A stretch of 64,000 nt of DNA from Atrina japonica (Eukaryota > Mollusca > Bivalvia > Pterioida > Pinnidae). The stretch is taken from the NCBI GenBank assembly GCA_030159075.1, contig BROG01000641.1, positions 1 to 64,000 on the forward strand, read 5' to 3'. The notes under the pieces are model-generated. The model worked only from the letters and a program-made list of their open reading frames with translations, was not told the origin of the DNA and ran no database searches. Position 1 is the stretch's first letter. Each line of letters opens with the position of its first letter. Shown piece after piece: positions 1 through 11,534 of the stretch. The translations under genes were made by a program, and so were the position numbers.

Positions 1-896
1 TATATGAATAGATTTTTTTATATCTGATAATTTAATATATTGCAAGATATAATTGCTAGGACAAGATAAAAAAAGAATGGTCCATAACTTATATTTTGAA
101 ACTGTAAATATGCTATATATAGGAGATATATGATTCAGTTTTGGTAATACTCTTCCAGAGATTCTCGTGTATGGGGCTGTGGTAAACCATCATCTTTGTG
201 GAAACGTATGTTTGAATTAGTTTTTGATAATCCGGAAAAAATGAAATCGACAAGCCAACAATTGCACATTTTCTCTATTGGTTTACATAGTACAGTCAAA
301 CCCGGATAAAATGAAATCGAAGGGGAATGATTTGTTTCTTTCAAATACAAAGGGGTTTCAAAATAACTGGGTTATTATTATAATAAAGAAATTTGAAAGG
401 GAAATCAAAATCGTCTCTAATAAAGCGGGATTTCAATAAGGCATGGCTCAATATGAGTGACGGTTTACATTAAAGCACATAAAGTGTTGATAATAGTAAA
501 CACTTTGTGTGCTTTAATGTTTCCCCCTGTGTTTCTTAATAGGCGATATAATTTTAAAACATTGCAATATGATAGTTTTCGGAAAATCGAAATATTTGAA
601 AATAAATTTGTTAATAACTGGAATTTTACGGATTTCTATAAAGTGGCAGTCCGTTTCTCACTTTAATTTTTCATCCGCGCTGGTCCCTCTCCGTTCTTAT
701 CCTCTATGCCTAAATTGAGGTTTAGATACAATGTCTTTCGATTCCGTCTTCATGTTGTACACATGAAAGAGCATTTTGAAAATACGTTGGAAATTCGGTC
801 CACTCAAGAAGAAAATAAATACAGATATAACCTTTTCCTGCCTCAAAAGGACCACTGACAAGTGCTTTATTTTAAAGAGGCAATAGCTGTGGTTTT

Positions 897-927
<31 letters not shown>

Positions 928-929
928 TC

Positions 930-978
<49 letters not shown>

Positions 979-1639
979 TTAATCTGATCTGACCTCATCA
1001 GATTTTTTGGACTGTGTATGGCCTTTATTTGATGTTGTATATTAAGTACAAAGAGAAAAAGTAGAGCAAATAGAAATAATATTAATGCTCCTTGACGTAA
1101 CCGTTAACTTGACAATATAAAAGAGGTTTGGCTAACCAATGAATGGCATGGGTTATGTCATCTACTAAATAACAAAACATTACATTTTAAACGCAATAAT
1201 GATAAAAGATTTCTATTTCTTACCAAAAAACCAAAAAGATAAAGTTCAAATCAATTTAATACCCTAATGTTGCGTCGACATTAATCACCATTTGAATGTT
1301 CAGAGATATACAAAGTTCTTACCTGAACAAAACTGGGATATCTCAAGACTAATCATAATTGGTTCCTTTATAGTCGAATCAATCTGCAAATGGTACGTTT
1401 CAGTTTCCGCTATTAAAACAAATCTTCTATTAGCATCTCTAAACAAATCTACTTTGTTGAAATTGAAACGATTTAATTAGATGTTTTGTTTTTTTTCTAT
1501 TTCTAACTCATGCTTGGAAAATAGAAATAAATAGCTTTAAGATGAAAAATAAAATGGTAGTATTTCATTTGATTATTTATAATTGTTTACATGGAGAAGT
1601 TATTTTTGTTTTCTTTTGAATGGTGTTTTACCATAAATA
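1..1639. other. Non-coding, AT-rich, with simple repeats
   Basis: No supported gene. Contains a (TTTA)n then (ATT)n tract at 897-977. A 71-codon minus ORF at 135-350 has no recognised motif; within it GATAAAATGAAATCGA-like words occur twice (near 238 and 306). Confidence 0.5.
897..977. repeat. Compound (TTTA)n (ATT)n microsatellite
   Basis: About eight TTTA units pass directly into about sixteen ATT units. Confidence 0.95.
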
Positions 1640-1716
1640 CGAGCGGGGCTCGAACCCGCGCAGACCAGAGATGAGAGACGTCATTGTTTAAAGCGCGAAG
1701 CTCTAACCACGGAAGT
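1640..1716 (-). repeat. tRNA-Ser-like SINE head, partial copy
   Basis: Minus strand GGACTTCCGTGGTTAGAGCTT followed by GTCTCTCATCTCTGG and B-box GGGTTCGAGCCCCGC. Same family as the copy at 2778-3162. The internal body is missing; a GTAAAACACCA end follows directly. It does not fold as a complete tRNA. Confidence 0.65.
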
Positions 1717-1764
1717 CCCATTACATCAAGAGGTACTCAACAACATTTTTTTTTCTCTTTCATG

Positions 1765-1975
1765 GCAATTGCAGGGTGGTCAGAACATCGCATTTTGAAT
1801 CACGACACCACTTACCGTCTAGTCGGCGCCGATTTGATCCTTACTGGTTCCGAGGCAGATGTGAGGAAGTTAACTCGCAAACATGTGGTTCGGGGATGTG
1901 TGCTGATAATCTATTTTGACTGTTCCAAAGGGAACCATTGTCTAGACTGTCCGACTCGGGTACACCTCTAGACAT
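1765..1975 (+). repeat. Probable tRNA-derived SINE
   Basis: GGGTGGTCAGAACATCGCA resembles an A-box head and CGCCGATTTGATCC a B-box about 45 nt later. A GC-richer tail then runs to GACTCGGGTACACC, unlike the surrounding AT-rich DNA. An open frame across it has no recognised homology and is read as incidental. Confidence 0.4.
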
Positions 1976-2375
1976 ATCAGACAATATGTCCATAGATAGA
2001 TCTAGATAAATAAATGAATAAACATCGTGAAACTGATATAATACAAATACTTATATAAGCTAACAAATAAATGATATGGATAAATGATACAAATTATCTT
2101 CAATTGTAAATCTATCATTTACCAATTTGTCATACACAACTATACACATACCTCACCATTCTGCATCGTCGCTTTCTTTGCCAACAAATCTATTTCTGCT
2201 TTTCTAAATCATAATCATCTAAATCATAAAACTTAGCTTATAATGGAAAATACAGTAGGTATATATAATTGAAAAATTATTTCTATTATTTCAAAGACGA
2301 TGCGAGAGCTATAAGACATGTTTTGCAGTATCAACCAACATGTTTCTCTTCTTCGGAATCCGACATTTTGGCAAA

Positions 2376-2420
2376 AGACGAAAACTTCTGTTCAGAGGTT
2401 ATAGTCCTCTTCATCAAACC
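2376..2420 (-). repeat. Hammerhead-like remnant, weak
   Basis: Minus strand TTGATGA, then stem AGAGG...CCTCT with loop ACTATAA, then GAA, then TTTTCGTC. The order matches a hammerhead core with a good stem II, but C3 is replaced by T, the base after GAA is C, and stem I does not pair. Probably a relic or coincidence. Confidence 0.22.
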
Positions 2421-2777
2421 ATAGATAAGATGGCGGTATCTATTAGCTTTTATACTCTGCTTTATAATTGAATAATGGTATTACATGTCTGGGAGCCATT
2501 GGTTTAATGTGTTGAATGTGTATCTTAAAAGTAGCATTATATCGTTTACTTGGCGAGGAACAAAAGTAAATTTGGTTTTCATTTACAAAGCTTAATTATC
2601 ATGTTTTCAGTATTATCGCATAATGTACAATAAAGTCTGGATTATGTAATAACTAATTGTGACGAAGACCTGTTTCAATTATGATATTCGAGGATATAGA
2701 CTAATTTACAGATAGAACAAATGGGACAGTGTACTTTATATCAAGGTACACATGTAAAGGAATGTCTGTTGATTTTT

Positions 2778-3162
2778 TAATGGTGTTGTACTCCACATTC
2801 AACCATTTTATATGGTGGCGGCCAGTTTTTAATTTGGTGTAGAGTACCCCGTTACAATATACCCGGAAAAAGACCAGTAAGTTAACTAGCAAACCCCCCC
2901 CCCCAAAAAAAAAAAAAACAAAAAAAAACAAAACCAAATAAACAAATAAAAACACCAGTTTAGTTTCCACTGCAGGGCTCGAACCTGCGCTTACCAGAAT
3001 GAGAGACTTCACGGTTCGAGCTCAACTGAAGAAGGCTTATATATTGACAGAAACGATCGTCTTGAGCATTTAATAGGCCTCTTTTTGCAAAACTATAACT
3101 TTAGTATTGTAAAAAATATTCAAAGCACGATGCTTTGACCACTCGGCCAAGGAAGTCCTAAA
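2778..3162 (-). repeat. tRNA-Ser-like SINE split by a hammerhead-bearing insertion
   Basis: Minus strand: head GGACTTCCTTGGCCGAGTGG (A-box region) at about 3158-3120, then an unrelated segment of about 105 bp (3013-3118) with the hammerhead, then the tail with B-box GGTTCGAGCCC near 2975-2985, and a body shared with the copies at 12.3 and 46.3 kb. Runs of C and A at 2886-2940 interrupt the body. Confidence 0.7.
3020..3067 (+). ncRNA. Hammerhead ribozyme motif inside a SINE
   Basis: Plus strand: GCTCAA, CTGAAGA (fits CUGANGA), a 17-nt stem II region AGGCTTATATATTGACA that pairs poorly, GAA, ACGATCGT (palindromic stem III), C, TTGAGC. The stem I pairing and downstream CTATAACTTTAGTATTGT match the 11.5-kb units, so it is a diverged relative. 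Stem II decay makes activity less likely. Confidence 0.5.
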
Positions 3163-3977
3163 GGAATGTCTAGATACAAAACTGACCAGCGTTAAAAGAC
3201 CCACTCATCTAAGTAAGAATTACAATAAGCTGTAGCGCTTTCCTATAGGAAAAACACCTGCTTTGTTTACAACATGGGCGCAGACATTTTGGACACCCAA
3301 AGTTGTGCGGAGGGTAAAATGAGCCCAGAGATCTGATTGGTCATTAAATGAAAAAATTAGTTTTGCCATTAATAAGTGAAATTAAGATGATAAAAAAGAT
3401 ACATGAATATTGGTAGTACTTTGGAAATTATAGGGTTGACGGTTGAAAATTGAAAGGGAGGGGTCATATGAGAATAGATATTTTCCTTTGGTGCGGAATA
3501 CTACGAGTTGTAAACAAGTGAAAATTTGAAGTAGAAATGCAACGGCAACATATACTTTTGATTGCATATTTTGTTATCAAAAATATTGATCTTTCAGCAC
3601 AGGGTACTTATTTGACCCAGATTTAATAAACATGGGAGTGACAGTGACCTGAAGTTTTGTAAATTAGCATTGAGGCCTATGGGAAAATATTTGGTGGTGT
3701 CTGTCCATTAGATTAAAAATTGTATCGAAAATCTGACATTTGATAGAGTTGCTTAAGGTGGAGACTGTTAAACTCTTCATACATTGACAAAGTACTCGAT
3801 TTGAAATGAGAGAGAGAGACTCAAAATGCTACATAGAATTTAGTATCCACAGCTAGTTATGTATGCTACACGGTCAAGGTAAATGATATTAAATGTTGTG
3901 TATGTTGAATTTGTATTCATGAGGACCATGATAGTTGGAAAGGCATATAACAGAAGGAACACATGTGGCTATCAATG

Positions 3978-5087
<1,110 letters not shown>

Positions 5088-5098
5088 TCATCATCATC

Positions 5099-5135
<37 letters not shown>

Positions 5136-5207
5136 ATAGAATATCGTCATTGCATCCAACAACGAAATTTCAGGATTGAAACTGCCAATAATCAGATAGA
5201 TTAATTC
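5088..5207. repeat. (CAT)n microsatellite with shared 3' flank, copy 1
   Basis: (CAT)n to about 5135, followed after about 40 nt by GAAACTGCCAATAATCAGAT and AGATTAAT. The same arrangement recurs at 7150-7262, so microsatellite and flank belong to one dispersed repeat. Confidence 0.65.
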
Positions 5208-5341
5208 GTTCAAGTTTTCCATTCATAAATAGAATCTATTATAATTATTCGTGCATAGGAACCGTGTTGTAAAGATGCACGAAACCCCGAACCTAAAATA
5301 TAGGTTTACTATCATTCCTTGACTATAATCTACGTATAATA

Positions 5342-5625
5342 TAGAGCCAGCCTGGCTCAGTCGGTAACGCGCTCGACTCTAGATCGTGAAGTTGTGAGTT
5401 CGAGTCTAGCCGGCGGCAGGTCGGTTTCCTGTCCTTCGGATGAGACAGTAAAAATCGATGTCCCGTGTTACAGTAGGTGTCGGCGCGTTAAAGAACCCTT
5501 ACTGCTCAATGGTCGTAAGTGCCGAGCATAGGCCAAAATTTGAAGCCCTTCACCGGGGCATTTGGTGATGTACCCATATGAGTGAAAGAGTCGGGACGTG
5601 AAATAACAATACAGCAACAACAACA
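5342..5625 (+). repeat. tRNA-derived SINE with conserved core, followed by (TA)n
   Basis: Head GCCTGGCTCAGTCGGTAACG (A-box), B-box GAGTTCGAGTC, then a core GTCCTTCGGATGAGACAG ... GTTAAAGAACCCTTACTGC ... CATATGAGTGAAAGAGTCG, ending in AACAATACAGCAACAACAAC. The core recurs, diverged and inverted, at 6.54-6.69 kb and 27.37-27.54 kb. I do not assign it to a named SINE superfamily. Confidence 0.75.
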
Positions 5626-5628
5626 ACG

Positions 5629-5629
<1 letters not shown>

Positions 5630-5711
<82 letters not shown>
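5630..5711. repeat. (TA)n microsatellite
   Basis: About 40 TA units with one break, directly 3' of the SINE, as expected for a SINE tail repeat. Confidence 0.95.
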
Positions 5712-5714
<3 letters not shown>

Positions 5715-6539
5715 GATAAATTAAATATAGACAAGTAAATTTGATATGTTTGAACTTATGAAATGTTGTATTGTCTAGACATGCAAAGAAATGTTGTGTA
5801 ACTCTCGTGTTGTGTAACTCTTGGTTGACTACCCTGTTTTGACAAAACCTCTTAAAGCTTCCTTGTAGATATTAATCATATTAAGATGGAACATATTAGA
5901 CGTACTTAGAAGTGTCAAACCTGATGAAAACCACAGTGAATATTTGATTTTAATAGAATGTGTCTCATCCATCAACTTTCTATTAAAAGTTTATGTTAAA
6001 ACTAAATAAGAAACTTTAAAATATATTTCAGTGTAATAAACTAGCTGTAAATCTATTTGTTTGGAATGTATGACAACTTGTTTACGTTCTCTTTGTGTAA
6101 ACAATTTTTAACAGCGTCTGCTATTGGGTTGTGCAAATATATATGGTACCATATCGCAGGAGATGAAATAAAAAGTAAGGGGGGAAATCATCAACCGCTA
6201 GATATGCTGATATCATTATTTTCGGAATACACAGATATGTTTCGATGATGGTCGATCCATTCCGAACATATTTTTTAAAAATGTAATTGTAAAGTCAATT
6301 TCGATTATGGAGCAAATTAATGAGCTGCGATTAAATGATGTCGAATTTTATAAATTGCATATGCCATGCAGACGACAAATTTGCTACTTCCTTTAATAAT
6401 ATACAGTAATAAGAACCTATACTTTCATATGTAACCCAGACAACATATTTGATAATCCTTTGAATTATGTAGATCAATATGCACTCTCACTATTCCGGTG
6501 ATTTCCTGTCGAAAAGATTTTCGTATTATCAATAGGTCT

Positions 6540-6690
6540 CTATTTTGTTTGTTGTTTTACATTCCGTCAAGAATTTGTTTTATTCATATGGAAATGTCAT
6601 CAACTGTAGGTGAGGTGCCATAAATTTCGGACCTATGGACTGACGTCAATGCAATAACAGTTCTTTAACGTGCCACGCCACGCCTGATTA
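6540..6690 (-). repeat. Diverged SINE core, partial copy
   Basis: Plus strand GTTTTACATTCCGTCAAGAA, TATTCATATGGAAATGTCATC, ATAAATTTCGGACCTATG and GTTCTTTAACGTGCCACGCC line up with the reverse complement of the core at 5.4-5.6 kb. The tRNA head is absent. Confidence 0.55.
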
Positions 6691-6980
6691 TCATACGGAT
6701 GATTCTGCTCAATTTTCAGTTATGACAAGCAGCACGGGGGAAAACGAGATTCCCTCTTATGTATATTGACAAGTAGGAAAAATTACTCAAATCAGTGTGA
6801 TTTTTAACTAATTCACCCCTAAAGACGCATTTGGCCTGGCCTAAATCATTGGTTTACAGAAGCGTCCATTGTTTTTCAGGGGTTGATGAGTTAATGTTAC
6901 GCTTTACTACCTAAAATTTAAACTCATCCAGGTCAAGAAAGGGTTCACAAGACTCCACACTGTATGGATTTTACTAATGT
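6683..6980. repeat. Dispersed repeat carrying a MITE insertion (filled copy)
   Basis: ATTATCATACGGATGATTCT, TTCAGTTATGACAAGC, CTAAAATTTAAACTCA and GGGTTCACAAGACTCCA occur in the same order at 59313-59530. Here the sequence is interrupted at 6804-6894 by a TTAA-flanked element absent from the other copy. Confidence 0.8.
6804..6894. mobile_element. TTAA-flanked MITE, copy 1
   Basis: 91 bp including a TTAA at each end; imperfect terminal inverted repeats TTAACTAATTCACCCCTAAA and (reverse complement of the other end) TTAACTCATCAACCCCTGAA. The matching empty site is at 59425-59428, a single TTAA. TTAA duplication is the mark of piggyBac-type transposition. Confidence 0.8.
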
Positions 6981-7149
6981 CTAAAACTAATTATATCACA
7001 GAATATTACAGTTATATGGTAGGATAATACCAGTGCAATTATGAAGAAAAGAATTAACGAAAATTGCAGCGTATATAGTGTTTTAATTTTCAAATCATTG
7101 TAAAATTCGATATATTTTCGTATCTTTAATATTATCGTTGACTCTCAGT

Positions 7150-7157
7150 CGTTCATT

Positions 7158-7196
<39 letters not shown>

Positions 7197-7262
7197 GATA
7201 GTACATCGGCAGTGCGTTCATCATCATTGAGAATTGAAACTGCTAATAATCAGATAGATTAA
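7150..7262. repeat. (ATC)n microsatellite with shared 3' flank, copy 2
   Basis: (ATC)n at about 7157-7198, then GAAACTGCTAATAATCAGAT and AGATTAAT, one mismatch from the copy at 5.2 kb in this segment. Confidence 0.65.
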
Positions 7263-7912
7263 TCACTTTTATTATATTTTTGATTATTATTACTTTTGAT
7301 TCACCAGGAATTTTGTTCCCACTTGTTGGTAAAACCCCTGGTAAATCTAAAAGTGGGAACGTGATACTATAGTTGATAATTTGAGGAGGTTGATACACAT
7401 TCAACGGATATTTTGTGATCTCAGTCTCACCATTTACCTTTTGTAATATCAAACGATTATTTTTGTTTTGTAAATTAACTGAATCAAACTTTGTTAGCCA
7501 TCTATCTCCAAAACAGTGTCTTCTCACGAAATCCATTAAAACGTAATTTTTGTTTTGTACCTTTACAATATGCGTGCTAATTTGTGAGCATTTTCGAGAA
7601 TTAGATTTATCGGAATGAATCACAGAATGACGGAATGAGTAAAGACTTTTGTAAATTTCTAAAAACGTAAATGATGGTAATTTCATACGCGAATACTCTA
7701 TTGCAATGCTGGAAATTAACCGAAAACGAGAAGAGCTAATTTGTGATAGAAACGAAAATTGATCAAAGATAAAAGAATGTATAATGTATTTAATATCAAA
7801 ACGTTGAGGAATGTATTTTAATCTGCGAATAAAAGAGTAAGTGAGATAAATATTATTTTCGTCAGCATGATCGCATGTCAGTTTGATTATGTTAATATCA
7901 ATAAAATGTCAA
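7243..7912 (-). CDS. Unidentified open frame, about 220 codons, possibly one exon
   Basis: The minus strand frame is open from a TGA near 7912 to the stop at 7243, long for such AT-rich DNA. An ATG at 7686 would give 147 residues. A strong acceptor (ACTCTTTTATTCGCAG before 7822) and a donor GTAATA after 7294 could define a 529-nt exon. The peptide is basic and hydrophobic-mixed, with segments SFIFDQFSFLSQISSSRFRL, MDFVRRHCFGDRWLTKFDSV and PLLDLPGVLPTSGNKIPGES. I recognise no domain, membrane segment or TE motif. It may be a lineage-specific gene, an exon of an undetected gene, or part of an unrecognised element. Confidence 0.35.
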
Positions 7913-8154
7913 CATTGTATAATATATTGTACATAATTTCTAAGACGAAAACTGCTGAAAGTGTAGACGTGGTATGTTTAGTTTAAACTTATTACATTTC
8001 AATCAGTTGAAATGGGATTGGGCAACAGGTTTTAACAGCATTATTCAAAGTCCTCTCTCTAACAAAATCTACATACAATGATTGTCAAAAGAAGACGACA
8101 TTTATTGCACAAACATTATAATTCAAAAAGGCAACAAAATGGCAGAAGTACAAT

Positions 8155-8156
<2 letters not shown>

Positions 8157-8209
<53 letters not shown>
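8157..8209. repeat. (AG)n microsatellite
   Basis: About 26 uninterrupted AG units. Confidence 0.97.
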
Positions 8210-8214
<5 letters not shown>

Positions 8215-8300
8215 TTTTTTTTTATTTGATTTGTATGTTGTTTCACCCGTGTTATGTAAGGAGTTAACAGAAAAGAAAAAAAGCTATGACAGTGGTATAT

Positions 8301-8379
8301 TTAACCCATTGACCACTAAAGACACGGTTGGACTTGTTTTATAGAACAATCCATTGTTTTTCAGGGGTTGATGAGTTAA
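8301..8379. mobile_element. TTAA-flanked MITE, copy 2
   Basis: 79 bp, TTAACCCATTGACCACTAAA at one end and TTTTTCAGGGGTTGATGAGT-TAA at the other. Closely matches copies at 6.8 and 57.4 kb, with a shorter middle. It lies beside the 3' end of the Penelope-like remnant. Confidence 0.75.
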
Positions 8380-8459
8380 ATTACTTGAATATAAAAAAAT
8401 TCAGATACCAAAGTATAAACCAATAGAATGTCCAGGACATAGATACAAATCCGGTAAAA

Positions 8460-9600
8460 ATGGACAAACGCGGACCTCTGGAAACCAAGAGGTGGATCAG
8501 GTGCCATGGAGGAGTAAGCATCCCCTGTCGACCAGTCACACCCGTCGTGAGTCCACAGTCAAGTCCAATGAAACACGTGAGGAGTGTATCCTCGTCACAA
8601 TTGGTACAGACGTCTCAACAACCGCCAAAGAAAAGGCAACTCAACATGTCACTTAGTGATACAGAGTAGTCGCAAACAAACTATTATACCGACCGTAAAA
8701 TTTGCGGAACGTTGACATTAAACGCGGTTTTCGATATCCCTGTGTCAATAATTTGTCAGTGAGTAGTTTACCTCTGTATATGAAATCTTCATATGTTGTA
8801 CACGCCCTGGCATATCGGATCATTTGTGAAATTTAAACTCCATATGCGGGTGACTGAGGGATATTACTACTTAAATGTGGAAAATTTACGATGGGAAAGC
8901 CGAAATAGTTGCGTTTGTCGTATAGCTTAGTTGTTAATTTCCCGTCTATGTTTATATTAAGTAAAATGTCTAAGTATGAAGCGTGTGTGCTTGATTCTGT
9001 TGTATCTTTAATTTCTAGTTCGCTGGGATATATCGCATTGACATATGTTTGAAAACTGTCATCATTAATTGACAAAACGTCGTCGATATATCTAAATGTC
9101 AAATTAAAGGACACCGCCAACTTTTTCTGCTTTTGATTCAACAGTTTCTGAATGCTGAAGTCTGCTTCGTATGAATAAAGGAAGAGGTCGGCCAATAAAG
9201 GAGCACAATTGGTTCCCATAGGAATGCAACAGTTTGTTGAAAAACCACGTCTCCGAACATTACAAATATATTGTCTATTAGAAATTCCAGCATGTTTTTT
9301 TTTATATCAACTTCAGTGTATTTATGTGTAGAATCAGAGTGGTGTTTGACGAAATAAGTATCCTGATAGCCAATCACTAGATATTTAAATTTTTCGGGTA
9401 CCACCTTTAGTGAAAAAACAGTTGTCTATGATGCTGAAAAGTCTTTCTTTAAATTTTGTATGTGGAATAGTTGTGTAAAGAGTAGAGAAGTCATAAGTTT
9501 TGACACTGTGAATACGAGAAAAATTGTGTGCCTTCAAATTTTCAAATTAGCTGTTTAGAATTTTTAAGTATCCACATCTGATATGACAAATTGTAACCCA
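8460..9600 (-). pseudogene. Penelope-like reverse transcriptase remnant
   Basis: The minus strand encodes parts of a reverse transcriptase in shifted frames: IKKNMLEFLIDNIFVMFGD (9404-9235 region), then PMGTNCAPLLADLFLYSYEA and the catalytic RYIDDVL, then DTTESSTHASYLDI. After a stop near 8837, SQMIRYARACTTYEDF and RKPRLMSTFRKFYGRYNSL continue in the same frame. This motif order matches RTs of Penelope-like elements; a DIRS-type relative is less likely. One frameshift lies near 9225-9235 and one in-frame stop near 8837, so it is dead. The 8.46-8.67 kb part is its 3' non-coding tail. Confidence 0.72.
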
Positions 9601-10499
9601 TATTTATCCATATATACACAAAGTAAAATAAAATTCTACAATTAAGTAAAGTCACCAAATCATTATCACGTATATTAGAGACAAGCGAGATGTGTTTGCT
9701 ACCACTTATGTTTTTTCATTTTGTTTATTCTTTTTTAAACATCCTTAAAAACGCGTCCCAGAAGAACCCAAACAAAAAGTGAAATGCAACCCTTGCCATA
9801 GAATTAAATATTTCTTATTATTTTCAATATCTAACGACTTAAAGAATTATTTAAAAGAACACTTGTTACAGTACCAAACATATGACCAAGGGATAATCTA
9901 TTTCTATGCCAAAGGTTGATAAATGTTTGTTTTTGTTGCTTTATAATTTACAGTCATGTGACTTTTTATGGTGGAAAGATCACCAGGTTACAATGTCCTT
10001 CTGCAAGTAAACTGGCAACATTTTCCACATTTAACTGTGGACTCACGGCGAGTATGACCAGTCTACTGATCTCACCTCCAAATTTCCAGTGTCCAAAATT
10101 TATCTGATTTGTATGTTGTTTCATGATTTTTCTTTCGATTAAGATTTTAGTATGTAATTTTATATAATAAGATGAGGTTCCAATTCCAACACGGCTCGAT
10201 TCTGCATCGACAACAGATGGGACTGATGGCATGGCTTTAAATCACGTGGATCTAACAAAAATTAATGAAAATGATTTGACTTATGTACTTTTCACATATC
10301 ATTTTTGTTTGACAGTTTTTGTGTTATAAGATTAAATAAAAACATGATCTTCAACTTAATCGTATACATATACAACATCTACATCTATGCTGTTGATCTG
10401 CAGTTGGCGGCCATTTTGTAGATACTGCTGTGCAAACCTCAACCTGTGTGCTCGGTTAAAAGAGTATTTTAGGTGAGAATAAAAACTGGTTAAAAACTA
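9601..10499. other. Non-coding stretch between two RT remnants
   Basis: No conserved motif recognised. Overlapping ORFs on both strands at 9916-10232 look incidental. Confidence 0.4.
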
Positions 10500-11455
10500 T
10501 AGATGGTGTTTCCAGCAGTGTCAACAGAGCCTCCCTGAAGTTCTCCACTGACGTTGCTTGGAGAACGTTGGAGGGAAGGCTGTTCCAGTCAGTAATTGCC
10601 CGGGGGATGAAGCTGTACTTGTAGGCGTCAGCGGATGTACTTAGTTTGGAGAATCGTCAAGAATGGAATTGCCTGGTTTATATTGTTGGTTTGGTCAGAT
10701 ATGATGGCAAGCTCACAGCTGTTTCTCCATTGATGGTCTTGTCAGGCTATTTCTCTCCTAGTTTCAAATGACTGCCAGCCAAAGATCCGTAGGATGGTAG
10801 TTACCGTCCCTGGTTCACGACTGTGGCATGATGTTACAAATCTGGCAGCTCTTCGTTGTACCATATCTATGGAGTTGATGTGACCTCTCCTGTATTGGTT
10901 CCATACCGACGGAGCACACTCCACGTTTGGCGCATTAATGATTTATAGGCCTGTTCCTTGATGTCTTGAAGGCATTTATTGATGTTGCGTCTCAGGAATT
11001 CTCGTGTGCGATTGGCTTTGGAGATAATATGAGGTTCCCATCCTAGATCTTATGAGAGTTGAAAACCTAGATATGGGTATTGATGAACTGTCTCCAGCTG
11101 CTGGACCATAAATATTTGGGTGGCGTTTCCTGATGACACACAGAATGTCAAAGTTTGCCACCTCTCTGCCCATTTAGAAAGCTCAGTCAGATCATCTTGA
11201 AGCTTTTGGCCACCCTCTATGTTGTTGACAGTTTGATACAGTAGAGACATCAGCAAAAAAGCGTTGTGTCGATGTTGTTGAAATGGACCCCCCCCCCATC
11301 TCGTTTATGTAAATCAGGATACATAGCGGTCCTAACACTGTCCCCTGAAGGACAACTGATCTTACTGTCTTGTTTCCACTCGCATCCCCATCTACACATA
11401 CTCTCTGATCTCGTTGAGTAAGCCACGACTTGATTCACTTCAGTATGGAACCTTA
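10500..11455 (-). pseudogene. Non-LTR (jockey/CR1-like) reverse transcriptase remnant
   Basis: Minus-strand fragments in several frames: LTQRDQRVCVDGDASGNK and VVLQGTVLGPLCILIYINEM (the QGxxLGPLLFLIYIND box), RFFADVS at the FADD site, QDDLTELSKWAERWQ, and YRRGHINSIDMVQRRAARFV with ILRIFGWQSFETRR from the C-terminal region typical of jockey-type LINE proteins. FADD has become FADV and frames shift several times. The 5' part is missing; the 367-bp tandem array abuts that side. Confidence 0.8.
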
Positions 11456-11488
11456 TAAATAATATAAACATAATACCAAAGTTATAAT

Positions 11489-11534
11489 GCTCAAGACGAT
11501 ATCGTTTCTGTCAATTAGACTTCATCAGTTGAGC
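11489..11534 (-). ncRNA. Type I hammerhead ribozyme motif, copy 1
   Basis: Minus strand order: stem I GCTCAA; core CTGATGA; stem II AGTCTAATTGACA (GTC/GAC with loop TAATT); core GAA; stem III ACGATATCGT, fully self-complementary; cleavage base C after GT; stem I TTGAGC. All invariant core positions (CUGANGA, GAA, GUC) are present and stem I pairs over six bases. Stem II is weak: an A/A mismatch sits at its base where R-Y pairing is usual. Short stem III would favour cleavage as a dimer. Activity is not shown. Confidence 0.68.

Noticed and set aside
1684..1971. Plus ORF of 95 residues
   Set aside because: It runs across a SINE head and a second SINE-like element; no domain.
1640..3162. Functional tRNA-Ser genes
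   Set aside because: A- and B-box-like words are present, but acceptor and anticodon stems do not close and the copies carry SINE bodies or insertions.
8460..8669. Plus-strand ORF of 69 residues rich in Ser, Pro and Gln
   Set aside because: It lies antisense over the 3' tail of the Penelope-like remnant, and its sequence is explained by that element.
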